NCBI RefSeq assembly: GCF_910592395.1
Contig: NC_088310.1
Location: forward strand, 27,049,491-27,113,490
From: Lineus longissimus
Taxonomy: Eukaryota; Nemertea; Pilidiophora; Heteronemertea; Lineidae
DNA: 64,000 bases
Direction: 5' to 3'
A program made the translations under genes and the position numbers. Under the pieces are notes generated by a model that was not told the DNA's origin, made no database searches, and saw only the letters and a list, made by a program, of their open reading frames with translations. Below, one piece after another: positions 23,563 to 35,195 of the stretch (position 1 is its first letter; each line of letters opens with the position of its first letter).

Positions 23563-25543
23563 TGGCAGGTCTCAATTCTATAAGAGAAGTCAGTCAAGTC
23601 AGTTCGATTAAAGAGGTAAGTTATATCTTCTCAGCGAGCTTTCCTTTTCAGGTTGTGACGGGCTCGGGTGTAGAAAAAGATTCTTGAAACATGAGGCATT
23701 GTCGCAGTGATTTCAGATGCAAGACGCTCTGGCCGCCGCATTCTCACCCGGTGCAGACGGAGTCGAACACAATCTCTGATCACTTGAATGTCGTTCTTCA
23801 CAACCTTCCAATAACTGGTCGTCCATCTAATTCTTGAAGTATGAAGATCAATATCCCGTTATCATTTTGCGTATTTTTACAGAGCGCCCGTTTTGATGTT
23901 GAAGATCTCACAGTCAAGAGAGAGATCACGAAGGAAGAGGTCCAGGGTATGTCTCGCTGTGTCATCATTACCCTGTGCGTGTCCATGAGTCACATCCAGC
24001 ATAGTCGCATGAACGTCTCTCTGAGTTGTCAGCTTCCCTCTACTTGTCAAAATAAACTCGGCTGGATTAACTCAGGTGTTACAGTTTTATATGTCCTAGT
24101 CCCCGGTCGTGTCAGCTCCCATATATCTAATCATGTAATTCACGTTCGAAACTAATTCAAGACTCCTCTGTCTTTGCAATCCGTGTTACATCCACAGTCC
24201 TGGCATGCATGTCAGCTCCTACTCTGTGTCAATTGCAAGACGAATGCAAGCTCTGTAGTCCTGTCACGGGTCAGTCCATGTCACATCCACAATCCAATCC
24301 AAGTCTGGTATAAATGTGTAATTCATGCATAGAAACCTACTCTGTGTCGATTGCAAGACGAATGTCACAAGGCATGTCACATCCACTGTTCGATTCAAGT
24401 ATGTCACAACTGCCTAATTCAGGATTCCCAAGATTACGTCCATTGCAAGACATATTCAAAGACAAATGCAAACTACAGCTTTGTCACGGATCTGTCTATA
24501 TCACATGCAAAGACTAAATCTAGCAGTTCACATTACTCTCTCCCCGACTTCATTTCACATCTCATAACCCTTGCAGAGTACCGTGTTGCCTTTGAGATCT
24601 TTGACAAGGATGGAGATGGTGAGATCACGTACAAAGAGTTAGGTTCAGTCATCAAGTCGCTGGGTGGTAGCCCCACTGAGGAGGAATTGAAGGAGATGAT
24701 ATCAGAACTCGATGAAGACAGTAAGTGATGGAGAATGATGCATGTCTTTTGCTAAAATGCCCACGGAAGTCACAGCCTGCCGCTATCTCGATCAAATCTC
24801 CCCTTCAGTGAGACAGTCCTGGTAAACAATCTACTGTAAAATCAGCCAGGAGCTGTCACAACTGTGGCTACCACAAGGTTTGATCCCTCTTGAAGAGATT
24901 ATATTGTGGATGGATTTTGGTTTCGACCATTTCTGTTCAGTTGAACTCGGGACACCATGTAATAGGGACACCCCTCTATATAGCTGTTTTGTTTGAACCA
25001 CGATGAGACCATTATATTGCTTTCCAGACAGTGGGACGATAGACTTCTCCGAATTCCTCATCATGATGAAACGCTACATGCAAGATCTGGACACTGAAAA
25101 AGACATTCGTGACACATTTCGTCTGTTTGACAAGGATTGCGATGGGGTGTTGAATGCCAAGGAGTTACAAAACGTGATGTTGACGCTCGGGGAGAAGATG
25201 ACGGATGAAGAGATTGAGGAGATGATCAAGGAAGCGGACACTAAGGGAGAGGGCACTGTCAATTATAGAGGTAATCAATGAAAAATTTCAACCTTCAGGT
25301 GGATAATAGACTCTCTAGGTAGTCCATTTTGTCATTCTTTTTATACTGTGTCTCATAGGGGGAGGGACGAGGAGTCCACTGCATCCAGGGTGTTGTGGAC
25401 AGTGGTCCTTCACAGCCAGCCGACTACCACAGTTATCCACAGCCGAACCTCTCTTTCACAAACGTAATTTAGTTACTACATGATTGAAACTACTCATGCA
25501 TCAATTACTCTTTCCAGATTTCTACCGACTCATGAATGCCTAG
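23563..25543 (+). CDS. Calmodulin-like EF-hand calcium-binding protein
   Basis: Five exons: about 23563-23616, 23883-23946, 24577-24720, 25028-25270 and 25518-25543. Together they make 176 residues, with matching phases (first-exon ends may be off by one base). After a 40-residue N-terminal extension there are four EF-hands. Loop 1 is [12 protein letters not shown] (49-60), loop 2 [12 protein letters not shown] (85-96) and loop 3 [12 protein letters not shown] (122-133), all with canonical ligands. Loop 4 is [12 protein letters not shown] (158-169), with Lys at position 3 and Asp in place of the usual Glu at position 12, so it probably binds calcium weakly or not at all. The spacing and linker ([19 protein letters not shown]) are those of calmodulin/troponin C relatives. 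The N-terminal extension and degenerate fourth loop argue against true calmodulin. A cytosolic calcium sensor is the likely role. Confidence 0.87.
23947..24576. repeat. Diverged tandem repeats in an EF-hand gene intron
   Basis: CTACTCTGTGTCAATTGCAA near 24210 recurs near 24338 (one base different), with a weaker third copy near 24435. Each is followed by GTCAC and CATGTCACATCCAC-type blocks. The period is about 110-130 bases. There is no conserved frame. Confidence 0.6.
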
Positions 25544-25787
25544 CTTATATTAACCATTGTTGGATGAGGTATGAAGAACAAAGATGTTCCTGTGAAGCTC
25601 ACTTTTGAAACTGGGCTCATCAGAACTTCTCCCATTTGAAGACTGAACTTGATATAATTCAAGAAGGTTCTACTGATTCTAATAGAGAATGTAAATAGAG
25701 TGTGTACCATCCTCGTAGCAATGTTAATCAAAATAGAATTTGTAAATAAACACCAAAAGACAAGAACTTCTTGACTTGTTGTCTGTA

Positions 25788-25793
25788 AATAAA
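25788..25793 (+). terminator. Poly(A) signal of the EF-hand gene
   Basis: AATAAA lies 245 bases after the stop codon; another stands at 25745-25750. The SCYL1 signal on the opposite strand is only about 35 bases away, so the two convergent transcripts probably abut or overlap. Confidence 0.5.
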
Positions 25794-25826
25794 GAGCATT
25801 GAGAAAATATCCATATACTTCCAATG

Positions 25827-25832
25827 TTTATT
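25827..25832 (-). terminator. Candidate poly(A) signal of SCYL1
   Basis: AATAAA on the minus strand, about 650 bases beyond the SCYL1 stop. The interval 25833-26481 would be the SCYL1 3' UTR and shows no coding sequence of its own. Confidence 0.4.
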
Positions 25833-26481
25833 TACATGATTTTTTCCAGAAATATACACTGTACAATTCTCATAAATATTACCAGCAGCTCCAGAATCAA
25901 GCTGGAGTGATATCGAAATTCATATCTTTATAAGGATTTACTCTGTTTAAGTGATAGAATGTATCAATATATTGTCAAGTGGACAGAGCCTGGATGCATG
26001 CATTCCTGTAAAGAAGTAAATAAGATATAAACAGAATTTGTTTTGTCAGAGATTTTCAGCGAAGCAACAAGGTCACCAAAGGCTAGTTTTCGACAATTTG
26101 GACCATATTGTATCTTTCAAACACACTGAACATCTAACTCTCGCAATAGCACATGATTTTTGTAGGATAGGAGGTCACTATGACAATTTTTCCTGCAGAT
26201 TATTAGTGGGTGATACAAGCGTGATCGTAAAGGTTTCAAACAAACCCCCCCTCTCCAGAGAATCCCAGCTAATCAAAACCAGTTTTAAAAGAATCACAGT
26301 CATTGCCTAACGATAGAAAAATACCCAACAGACAGGAATATAACACCTTGTGGGCAGTGAAGCAAATTTGTGCCCAATAGTATGTTTCCTGATGGGTATG
26401 GAAAATGCACTCAAGCCCTTGAAAGGTTGCCACCAGACGTCAAAGAGTTCATTAAAAGTCTCAGTCCATATCCTTTATCAT

Positions 26482-29400
26482 TTAATCTGCCGCTAGTTTC
26501 TTTGCTCCTAATTTCAAAGCACCGCCGCCCTGCTTGGCTGCACGTTTCGCCTCAAGTTCCTTCTGCCGCTGCAGTTTCCTCTCATCACGTTTTCTCTTCT
26601 GCTCTGCTTTGCTTTCAACTGGAAAAGAGAAAGAGGTGATCTTTATAATAGGTGGTCAGTAATACATCCTGACCTTCTGGTTGTGACTTTGTCCTCATAA
26701 GACTCTTCTGAGGTTGATGGAAAGTTTTGAATTTGAGGTTCGCACCATTTAGAAAACAGTTTATTCTCACCTTCTTGTGATTCCATATCTCCCCAGCCAT
26801 CGTCCTTCCAACCAGAGCTCTCTCCCCAGCCACTATCATCGCCCCAATCACCTTTAACCTTTGTGGAAGATGCGCTACTCGCTGGTGCAGCTCTGACACT
26901 ACTGCTTGCTGCTTGTTTGGTACGTTGTGATGTTGCTGGCTTGGAATGTGCCAATGGTTTTGAAGGGGGCTGGAAAGAAAGACATTTGATCATGAAAAAG
27001 ATGGAGCCTCACATCATAACTCATTCAGGCCTGAGCTACAACTGAAAGGCAGTATTGCTCTGCTATAATTGGAATCAACTAGTAACTGCAATGACATGCA
27101 CATGAGCTAACCCAAACAGATTCAGACAACAACAGTGCTTTAGATTGTGCTATGACCCAACGTGATGTTATCAAATTTGTCAAGATTCAGGCTTTGTGAC
27201 CAGAATAAATAGATCATTTTTCGATTGATAGGGGGCACCACATGTACAGTTACCTTCTTAGGTTTTGGCGGCTCTGCTATTAACTGATTGAAGAACGTGT
27301 CTTCATTTGTGTTGGTCCTTTGTCCCCAGTTGTAAGCACTGGAAGTGGTTGTATTTGTGTCCTCTGCAAACTCGTCATCCCATCCTCCACCAAAGTTGTC
27401 GGCCATCTTTGCTTGTGTCCCTCCAACTCCGCCACCTAAACTCATAGCACCACTGGCTTTCCCACCCTAAAATGACAACGTTATTGGAAATTGGCTGCAA
27501 TCAACAACAGCAAATGTATTAATTCTGACCTCTGGTAACCTTATATATAGTACAGCACAGACCGAGTAGCAATATCACTCAAAAGAAAATTTCCTTAAAT
27601 TAGGTCAATTTCTATGGTCATACCAATATAATTATTTGAAATTACATAATAATTAATCCCAGGGCACTACCTAAATTTGGTTGGCATTAAAAATTCTAAT
27701 ATAAGTAAGCCCATCGTATGGTACCACATTTATTCATTTGAAATGATTGAAACTTTAAACTTCAATGCTAAACTTATTCAAAAGTGAGCTTTTCGAAAAC
27801 CGCGTAACTGAAGATCGCTCCAAACCACCATATATAAAGGACTTGATGCATAGAGAAGGTTGTGATACTTCAGAGACTTGCTTCCAAGCAACAAACTGGG
27901 ACAAGATATCCCTCAAGCTTGGGGAAAAGTCCCCGGACCCAGGGCAGAGATTGCCAGGCCAGTGATGTTGGCCTCCAACTTCTCCACAACAATGCAAAGA
28001 TGGGCGACCTGAGCAGTGGGATGGAGTTGGCAAGTCGTCAAAGCACAGCACCATGCAAGTGGTTCACACTAACACAACGGGGCTTACTCCTGGAATATCA
28101 CATCATTTTTCTAAAAATCAAAATACACTTTCTTGAGCAGTGAAAATTTTACTCGGCAAGTGATTTTTGATTGATTTTGATTTTTGAAGTCCATGACAAG
28201 CTCCTTGCAACTGTTTCACGTTAACAATTCTTCCTGAAATCCTCTTCACCAATATTTTAGTTAGACTTACCCCAGCAGATGGCGTTGCATCATCGAGACT
28301 CCCCCAGTCTTCATCGTCATCCCAGCCACCACCACCAGAGGGAGCATTAGCAGCTTCTGCCTCTGGTTGACCAATTTCCTGAAAGTATTGAATGGTTTAC
28401 CGAGGAGCTGCACACAGCAATAGTTTCATCATTTAGAAACTGTTGTCATTTTGATATTTTGTGTTAAGGGCTCAATTTCCTCTTGAAGGTACAAATGCAA
28501 ACTTAAATGAATAGTTTATCATCGGAAAATGCATCAATTTGTGGAGAATTGGAAGAGAAAAAAAAAAATGTTTGCAAACAACAGGGTAGCAAGTATAAAG
28601 CAGTAAGTTGTGATGAGCTGCGTCCACTTACATCCATATCACCCCAGTCATCCTCCTCCCATCCACCTCCATCTTCATCATCGACAAGAGCTGGCTCTTC
28701 CTGCAGCCGGGCCACCGGCACAGGCTCCACTTTACCATCTGGAGAACTCGAGGATGGGTTTGGAGGCGCCGCTGGTTTAGGACTAGACTTGCCAGCAGCT
28801 GGAAATATATCAAATATACAAGTAGTTTGATAATAATAATCATAGTGGGACTATAGCGCTAAATCCAATGGGGTTTCGCCGCTCAAAGCACTTCATATTA
28901 TCACCCCAGCTATTGGCCGGAACGTACATTCTGGATTCAAGCTCAACTCCATATTGGGAGTATCCCAATGTCTTGTGAGTATCACATTGACTTTTCACCA
29001 AATATTGAAATTGGTCGCTGAAATTGTGACAAGTGCTCTTCACTGACCTCCATTAGCAGTTGAGGATGTGGTAGGAATGGCTTTCTTGGCCTTGATTATC
29101 TTGGATGTGATATTGGTCATGCCAGACATGGCCCATCCTGCCCAGCTTGACTGATCAGTCCCTGTACCACCAATCATGACATCTTTTTCTGAAAATAAAA
29201 TCAAAAGTGAGAAGTGAAAAAAAAATTTTGGCCAAAAAGCTTCTTTTTACCTATATCTACTTATTATCATTGAATGACCTCTTGGTTCACCCCTAGCTAT
29301 TGTACATCATATCACCGACTTAGTTTGTAAAACATGAGATCAGTAATTCAGAGGCCAAACTCTCAACAAAGATGTCTCCTTCGACAAGTCCTGCAAAATA

Positions 29401-32400
29401 TCAAAATATGGCACCCGTGTTGAACACTTGTGCAAATTACTACCACACTAATGTCAAACTTTGGCCTGACGTTTTTGCACTTTGTGTCAGTTTCAAGACC
29501 AAACTTGACCTGTTACATTAATTGAAGCCCTTACCTAAATCTTGAATACAGTCGGGATTCTCTGATGCCTTTTCCAACTTGGCCAGGAAACAACGGACAG
29601 CTTTAAATGCCTGGAAATATCAGTAAAAGTCATTTTAGTCGATGAACTATCATATCAACATGTTTTTTGGCATTATCAAATACAGCTTTCAATCATGATT
29701 TTGGATAAATAGCATTTTCACTCTGGTCTCAATAGTGTCTGATGCTGGTTGTATAGCTGACTCTTGGACACATTGTCGAAAAAGTAACCTACAGCAACGG
29801 AAGATATGACTTACCTGATCTCGAACTCCCTTATCTGGATCAACTGTCATCGCAGTTAATGAAGGCAACAATCGTGTAGCACCATCTTTGAGAGTAAAGA
29901 AATTATTTGTTGCAGCCATGGCGAGGATTCCAGCCTGTCGAGAGGGCGGGTATGGATCTTTAAGGGCACGCAGGTAGGCAGACGCCAGGATCTTCTGCCG
30001 CATCTGAAAACAATAGAAAAACCAGTCGATTAGTGATGTTTACAAAGATTCCGGTAGTCGAGCATTGGAAGAGACAGATTACCAAGCAAAGTTGAGACAG
30101 ATGAACAAACACATGCATTTGCTTCAGTTCAGCCTGCAGACGGGGTCGAAAGCCTTGAATATCTTACCTGTGGATTCAAATAGCATCCAATCTTGCCGAG
30201 GCATATTGTGGTGTTTGTTCTGACACCACCTTCTGGGTCTTTGGTCTGCAGACGAGCAAAGTGCTTCATCAGCTCTTCGTTCAGATTCTTGTAGTTTAAC
30301 TTGCTCGCCAGTTGTAACATGGCCTGAAAATAAGAAGGCGATTTGTTTTTTGTACTGATGTAGAATCAGTTATGTTACAAATGTACAAATTTATACGTGC
30401 ATGGGACATCATGAAACACATCAATATGGTGACCATGTGCAGATCGGAAAGACTCAGCACCACTTTTAGACTGCAATCATTTGTGACTATCTCCGAGGTA
30501 GAAAGAGGCAGCAGCACAAACAGCAGGGGATTGGACAGCTGGGGTCAATGAACTGAGGAATAATCAGGGGAAGCCTCAGCCAAAACGTACAATGCATTAA
30601 GCTAGCGACGTCTTGTTTGAACCACAACAAGGAGGTCAATGATTTTACTTCATATGCAGTGCACCCTTCTTGAATAAGCACCTGCTCTGAATGTGTAGTT
30701 TCTTTGCAATGACTTACCTTAATCGTCTGCTCTCTGACTACAGGATTTGTGTCCATGAAACCTTGAACAACATGTGGAAAGATCTGATCATTTACAGTCT
30801 TTGCTGGCAAGTGGTCCACAAAATTATCAAGCTGAAATGAGTTGGAAAACATTCTTAATTTTTCCTGACTATTCAAATACCATTCGTCCACTGAGATTGA
30901 AGATACCTCACTGTCCCTCATATCACTTCCAAATTTAGCCAATTCATCTTCTCCAAGAGATGCTCAGATTACAAGATGAACCTTAGAGGTATAACTGAAG
31001 GACACACCATCATACCTGCTGTAAGAGTCGGACTCTCGTAGCTCTGTCAGGTGATGAGAACAATTTGACAACACATGGGGTGATCTTCTGCTGGAATTCT
31101 TCTGTCTCGAGGTGTTTGCCAAGCTGGAGGTAAACATATCAAAGTAGAAGTTTTCTAGCATACATTTTACCTAGTTCTTATATGAATTATTCTAAAATAC
31201 CTTGGTACCGTAAAGTCAACTTTTAAATGGAAAATGCATAAGCCTCGTTCTGAGAGTGGAGTGTTTTGGACACGCAACCAAGATGCTCTACCAAAGTTCC
31301 CTCGGGTTGCACTAAAATGTGGAACCATGCACACAGCTCACTTCAGAAGTTTGAGGCTCTCAAAACACTGCTTCAAACACAAATCAGCCAAGGAAGCATC
31401 AACCACCCTAAGTTTTTTAATGAGCACTACACATATTTGCTGAGAAAAACGCTCCAAATAGCCCATTTGCGCGGATTTTAGCGTCACTTGAGCGAGCCGA
31501 TCCGGACTTCCTATACGGGCTGCCGTAACATAATGTAAACAACGGCGCTACCGGCGCTCCGGGCAGGCGATGGATGGAATTTGCCAAATTCGCACATATT
31601 CAAGTTATTTCGTGGCCTATCTTTTTAAGTTTGAGGTATTTTAGAATAGAAATTGAACCCTCGGCTTCGGACCTTGGTTGAGTTACCAAGACACTCTCGG
31701 GTGGAGCTAAAATTTCGTCCAAACCCTCGCCTGTCGGCTCGGGTTTGGACTGTATTTTAGCTCCACCCTCGAGTGTCTTGGTAACTCAACCAAGGTCCTC
31801 CGCCTCGGGTTCAATTCCTTAATTCCTATCAATGGAAAAGGGAACTAGGACTGTACACTTGGACTGTACATTGCATGTACATATGCACTGTTTAGCATCC
31901 AATAACACAACAGCCTGAGTATACAGACCAGTTGGCATTGCAAACTACCCGTGAAGTTATGGTACCCAGTTCTACTTCACTGTTGAGAGTTCAACAAGTC
32001 ACAAGACATCAGTTTTGAAGCGTTCCTCAGATTGGTTACAGTGTAATCAAACTAAAATTAGTGCAACGACACTGGTACCAGGGTACTTACAACCTCTAGT
32101 TCCTATAAATTCGAAAACACAGCCTTACCTTCAGTAGGGGCGTCAAGACAGTTGAACCAGCATTACCATACTCAAGTGCATTCAGCAACTGTGGAAGTAT
32201 TTTGTATTTACAGAACTCTGGCGGGAATGTATCCAGAGATTTGTTAAGACTAGAGAAGAATGCAGCTTTTTCATTCTGATCCTTGATCTGGAATAGAAAC
32301 AAAGATATGTAAAGATCCTTTCTATAATTTGAGGAAAGCCGCACTTCAACACACCTGTCGTGTCGGATGTTCTGACTGATGCAGTGACGGCAATGTCTCC

Positions 32401-34873
32401 TCATCCTAGCATCTAGTGTTTCCACCAATCAAAGGTTAACAACAATGGGGTTTAGTGCCACCAACTGATTGTCAGCAGGAACTATTTCAAACTCAACTAT
32501 CTTGGACACATGTACAACATGATATTCTGTTGCAATCACACCAAATCTTACCTGTATTTCCTCAAGGAACAACATCGTGTTGACAAAGTCATTTTTCATG
32601 AAGCCACCAGACTGCATGCAATTCTCAAGAAATTTGGATGGATTTGGTCGAGATTTAGGATTAGCTCCGACTAACTCACAGTAATTTGGCACCAATGATT
32701 TTGGTATCTGAAATAGATTGTGTTCAAAATATGAAGATGCACAATGAAAAATATCATCTGTATAAGCACCTCTGCCAACTAAAGCATGACTCCATAGTGT
32801 GCTTCATCCATTTAGATAGTAAACAAAACAATATCATCATCGACACAATATTGTTATATCTTACTCATTGCTTGGAGACTATTTTGAACTTCGAGGCACA
32901 AAAGGTTGTATATGTCTATAAACAAGTAAATACTGTCAAAGATGCATCAACCTACCCTTCCAAGTTGTTTCAAAGAGGAAACCTTTGGTAGACTCCCATT
33001 AAACACCTCCCATATAAGGCAGCCGAGGCCCCACATATCAGCAGACCACTTCTCGCCAGCTTTCCGACCCAACTTGCTACCCGCCTTTTCAGGAGGATCG
33101 TATTTTTCCAAGAGGGGAAGTATTTTGACGGGAGGCATATCGTTCCCCTGGGCTGGGTACATGTAGTCGACGCCCCCTAGCTTCCATTCTCCAGCCTTGT
33201 CCACAAAGATGGACGATATGCAGATATTGTTGTGGATGAGATTGCAGTCATTGACAAGAAAACTTAATCCTTTCTGAAATCAGGAGAGGAAATGGAGATC
33301 AATTTGCAATACATATACATGTAACGTGAGTAACAACATTTGTCTAAAGTCAAAGGAAGATTTCAGGTTGTTTCACTTTCTTCACTCCACAATCATAATT
33401 TCTCAACTAGCTGTACTTACTGCCACTTGATGTAGGCCCCAGGATATAGCGACTTCATTCTGTGCACTATTCTTGTTGTTATTGATGTATGTCTCCAAAG
33501 GAGTGACTGGTTCTGTCACACAGTAGGTACACTTTTCACTCTGCAATTGAGATGAACACAGATTATCATAATGTCAGTATTTTCTTGTCTGTTCCACAAA
33601 CTATATGTACAGACAAATATTGGCTCAGGACTTCCTTGGATGATAGAAACAGGATACTCATCTACTGCTTACTCGTACATACAGAGATATCATAGCCAGA
33701 TTTCAAAACCGATTAAAGACAACCCTGAAGGAGACCTTTTTTGTCTGGTCATTTACATGGAAAATTAACTCCACTATGATGTATGCCTATGGCACAACTT
33801 TTACAGACCTTTTCATTCAGTGTCATGGTACAAGTTCCATTTAATTTTCTCACTTATATCACATTCGATGAAAGGCTTTTTGTATCATTGCGATCACCTG
33901 TCATACCTACCTCTAAACCATCCAAAAAAGTGAGGATATTTGGGTGACGCAGAGTCTTAATTCTCTTAAATGAGGCTTTAGCAAGTTGAATCTGAAATGG
34001 GAAATAGAACATGCAGAATGAATATATTATACCTCCAGCTCATCACCATTTTCCCTATGACAAGAAGGAACAAGGACATTTTTTCTAAGAACAATGTCAC
34101 GTCGAGAATCTGTTTTAATCAAATATTCAAACAATTCCACTCCAGTTCAGTTACACAGTAGGCCTATGTACAATTGTCTTTGTCCAGACCCATACCCACC
34201 TGTGATTCACTTCCGTTTTTGTTGTCAAATACAAACACTGAGACTGGTTCACCAGTTGTCTGAAAAATGCAAAAGTATCTTGACAAAAGCAACTTGTGAA
34301 AAAACCTATTTCATTTGACAGTAGCCTATTTGACATCTTCAAAGATCAAAGTAAGCGAATTGGCAGTCAATACGAAGAAAAGAACCCTTTGTGTTGGCAA
34401 CTTCTTTTTGATGGCAGCAGTCTTGGGCATCTTCCCACAGTCAAAGAAACACTGCGTCTCTACTAGTTCTAATCACAGACACGGTAAAAAAAGTCAATGT
34501 TTCTCTCCAACATCACAAGACCTGTACTGCTACTGTAGTGTAAGTGCAGGCCTACGGCTGGGCTGTAGACATTAGCATTTAGAGTCAGGACATGAAAGTG
34601 TGTTGAGTGCAGTGTCAGTGACGTCTTCACTCTCCTTCTGGCCTGTGTGCATTTACAGTTACGACTGTACTCACTAGACAGTAGAACTACTGTGATGTGT
34701 ACACAGCACAGTACATTCAACATTGATTTACACAGATGTCTCTAAAAATTGATTCACACCTTTCGTTTTCCTTCATGTAAACTCCAAATAGACTTGTCAT
34801 CGAGACCCAAAACTTTATCCCCAATATCGTAATTAAAGTCTTTCGCAGGGTCACGAGAAAAGAAAGACCACAT
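26482..34873 (-). CDS. SCYL1: N-terminal kinase-like protein SCYL1
   Basis: Complete 18-exon gene: 34760-34873, 34200-34259, 33911-33991, 33421-33540, 32956-33273, 32552-32707, 32129-32287, 31016-31123, 30718-30831, 30168-30323, 29815-30003, 29535-29610, 29048-29188, 28632-28798, 28271-28378, 27254-27466, 26771-26969 and 26482-26618. Total 2616 bases, 871 residues (human about 808), phases all consistent. Residues 1-280 are a pseudokinase: the catalytic loop reads LIHNNI with no HRD aspartate, and GGVDY replaces DFG. HEAT repeats follow (about 285-570; NTQIF-like [29 protein letters not shown]). Next come W/D-rich acidic repeats ([25 protein letters not shown]) and a basic coiled coil ([18 protein letters not shown]). 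SCYL1 acts in COPI-linked Golgi-to-ER traffic. The C-terminus LGAKKLAAD differs from the vertebrate RKLD end. Confidence 0.96.
28845..28925 (-). mobile_element. Possible retroelement 3' tail fragment
   Basis: On the minus strand AAGTGCTTTGAGCGG leads to AGCGCTATAGTCCCACTATG and ends in a TTATTATTATC run. Such ends are typical of the 3' tails of non-LTR elements and their SINE partners. It lies in the SCYL1 intron between exons 28632-28798 and 29048-29188. Only the tail is seen, so the family is uncertain. Confidence 0.45.
31188..31648. mobile_element. Inverted-repeat-bounded element, CpG-rich interior
   Basis: The 15-base TATTCTAAAATACCT (31188-31202) is perfectly mirrored by AGGTATTTTAGAATA (31634-31648). 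The 430-base interior includes a stretch unusually rich in C+G and CpG (about 31465-31600) against an AT-rich intron. No coding frame was seen. This fits a non-autonomous DNA transposon in the SCYL1 intron between exons 31016-31123 and 32129-32287. Confidence 0.6.
31652..31815. repeat. Long foldback palindrome
   Basis: The left arm (31652-31712, from ATTGAACCC through CTTGGTTGAGTTACCAAG to GAGCTAAAAT) is the near-perfect reverse complement of the right arm (31754-31815). An inner stem, GTCCAAACCC with GGGTTTGGAC, continues the pairing, leaving a loop of only about ten bases. The whole 164-base unit would fold into one hairpin. It begins three bases after the element 31188-31648 and may be part of the same insertion. 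Confidence 0.85.
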
Positions 34874-35195
34874 TTTGCTCTTAGTTGACTTATTTCACCA
34901 AATCTTCAGAACTTTTGTGGACGTGGATTTTTCCACAACTCAATCCACCATCTTGTGCCGTCAGTGCGGCTGTTCCATTTGGCGTAAATATGGAAAGTTT
35001 AAACCTGATTTGCCATCTTTTTGTAGTAAAATAAAACAATTGATTCCCTGATTAGTTATTTTCACTAGATAATCTCACCTCGTTGTAGCTTTTACTTATT
35101 TTAAATCTAAAATGGGTTTAAATGTATGTTTTACGTCATTGGATCTCGTAAGTTGGTCGGTCTCCAGACAGAAGTTTTGTTGAGATTTGTTGATC
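34874..35195. promoter_or_regulatory. Shared SCYL1/BPNT1 head-to-head promoter interval
   Basis: The 322 bases between the two start codons must carry both 5' UTRs and core promoters. No TATA box is seen at a useful distance from either gene. CCACCATCTTGTGCCG near 34948 contains a YY1-like CCATCTTG. The arrangement is typical of TATA-less bidirectional housekeeping promoters; shared regulation is inference. Confidence 0.55.
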
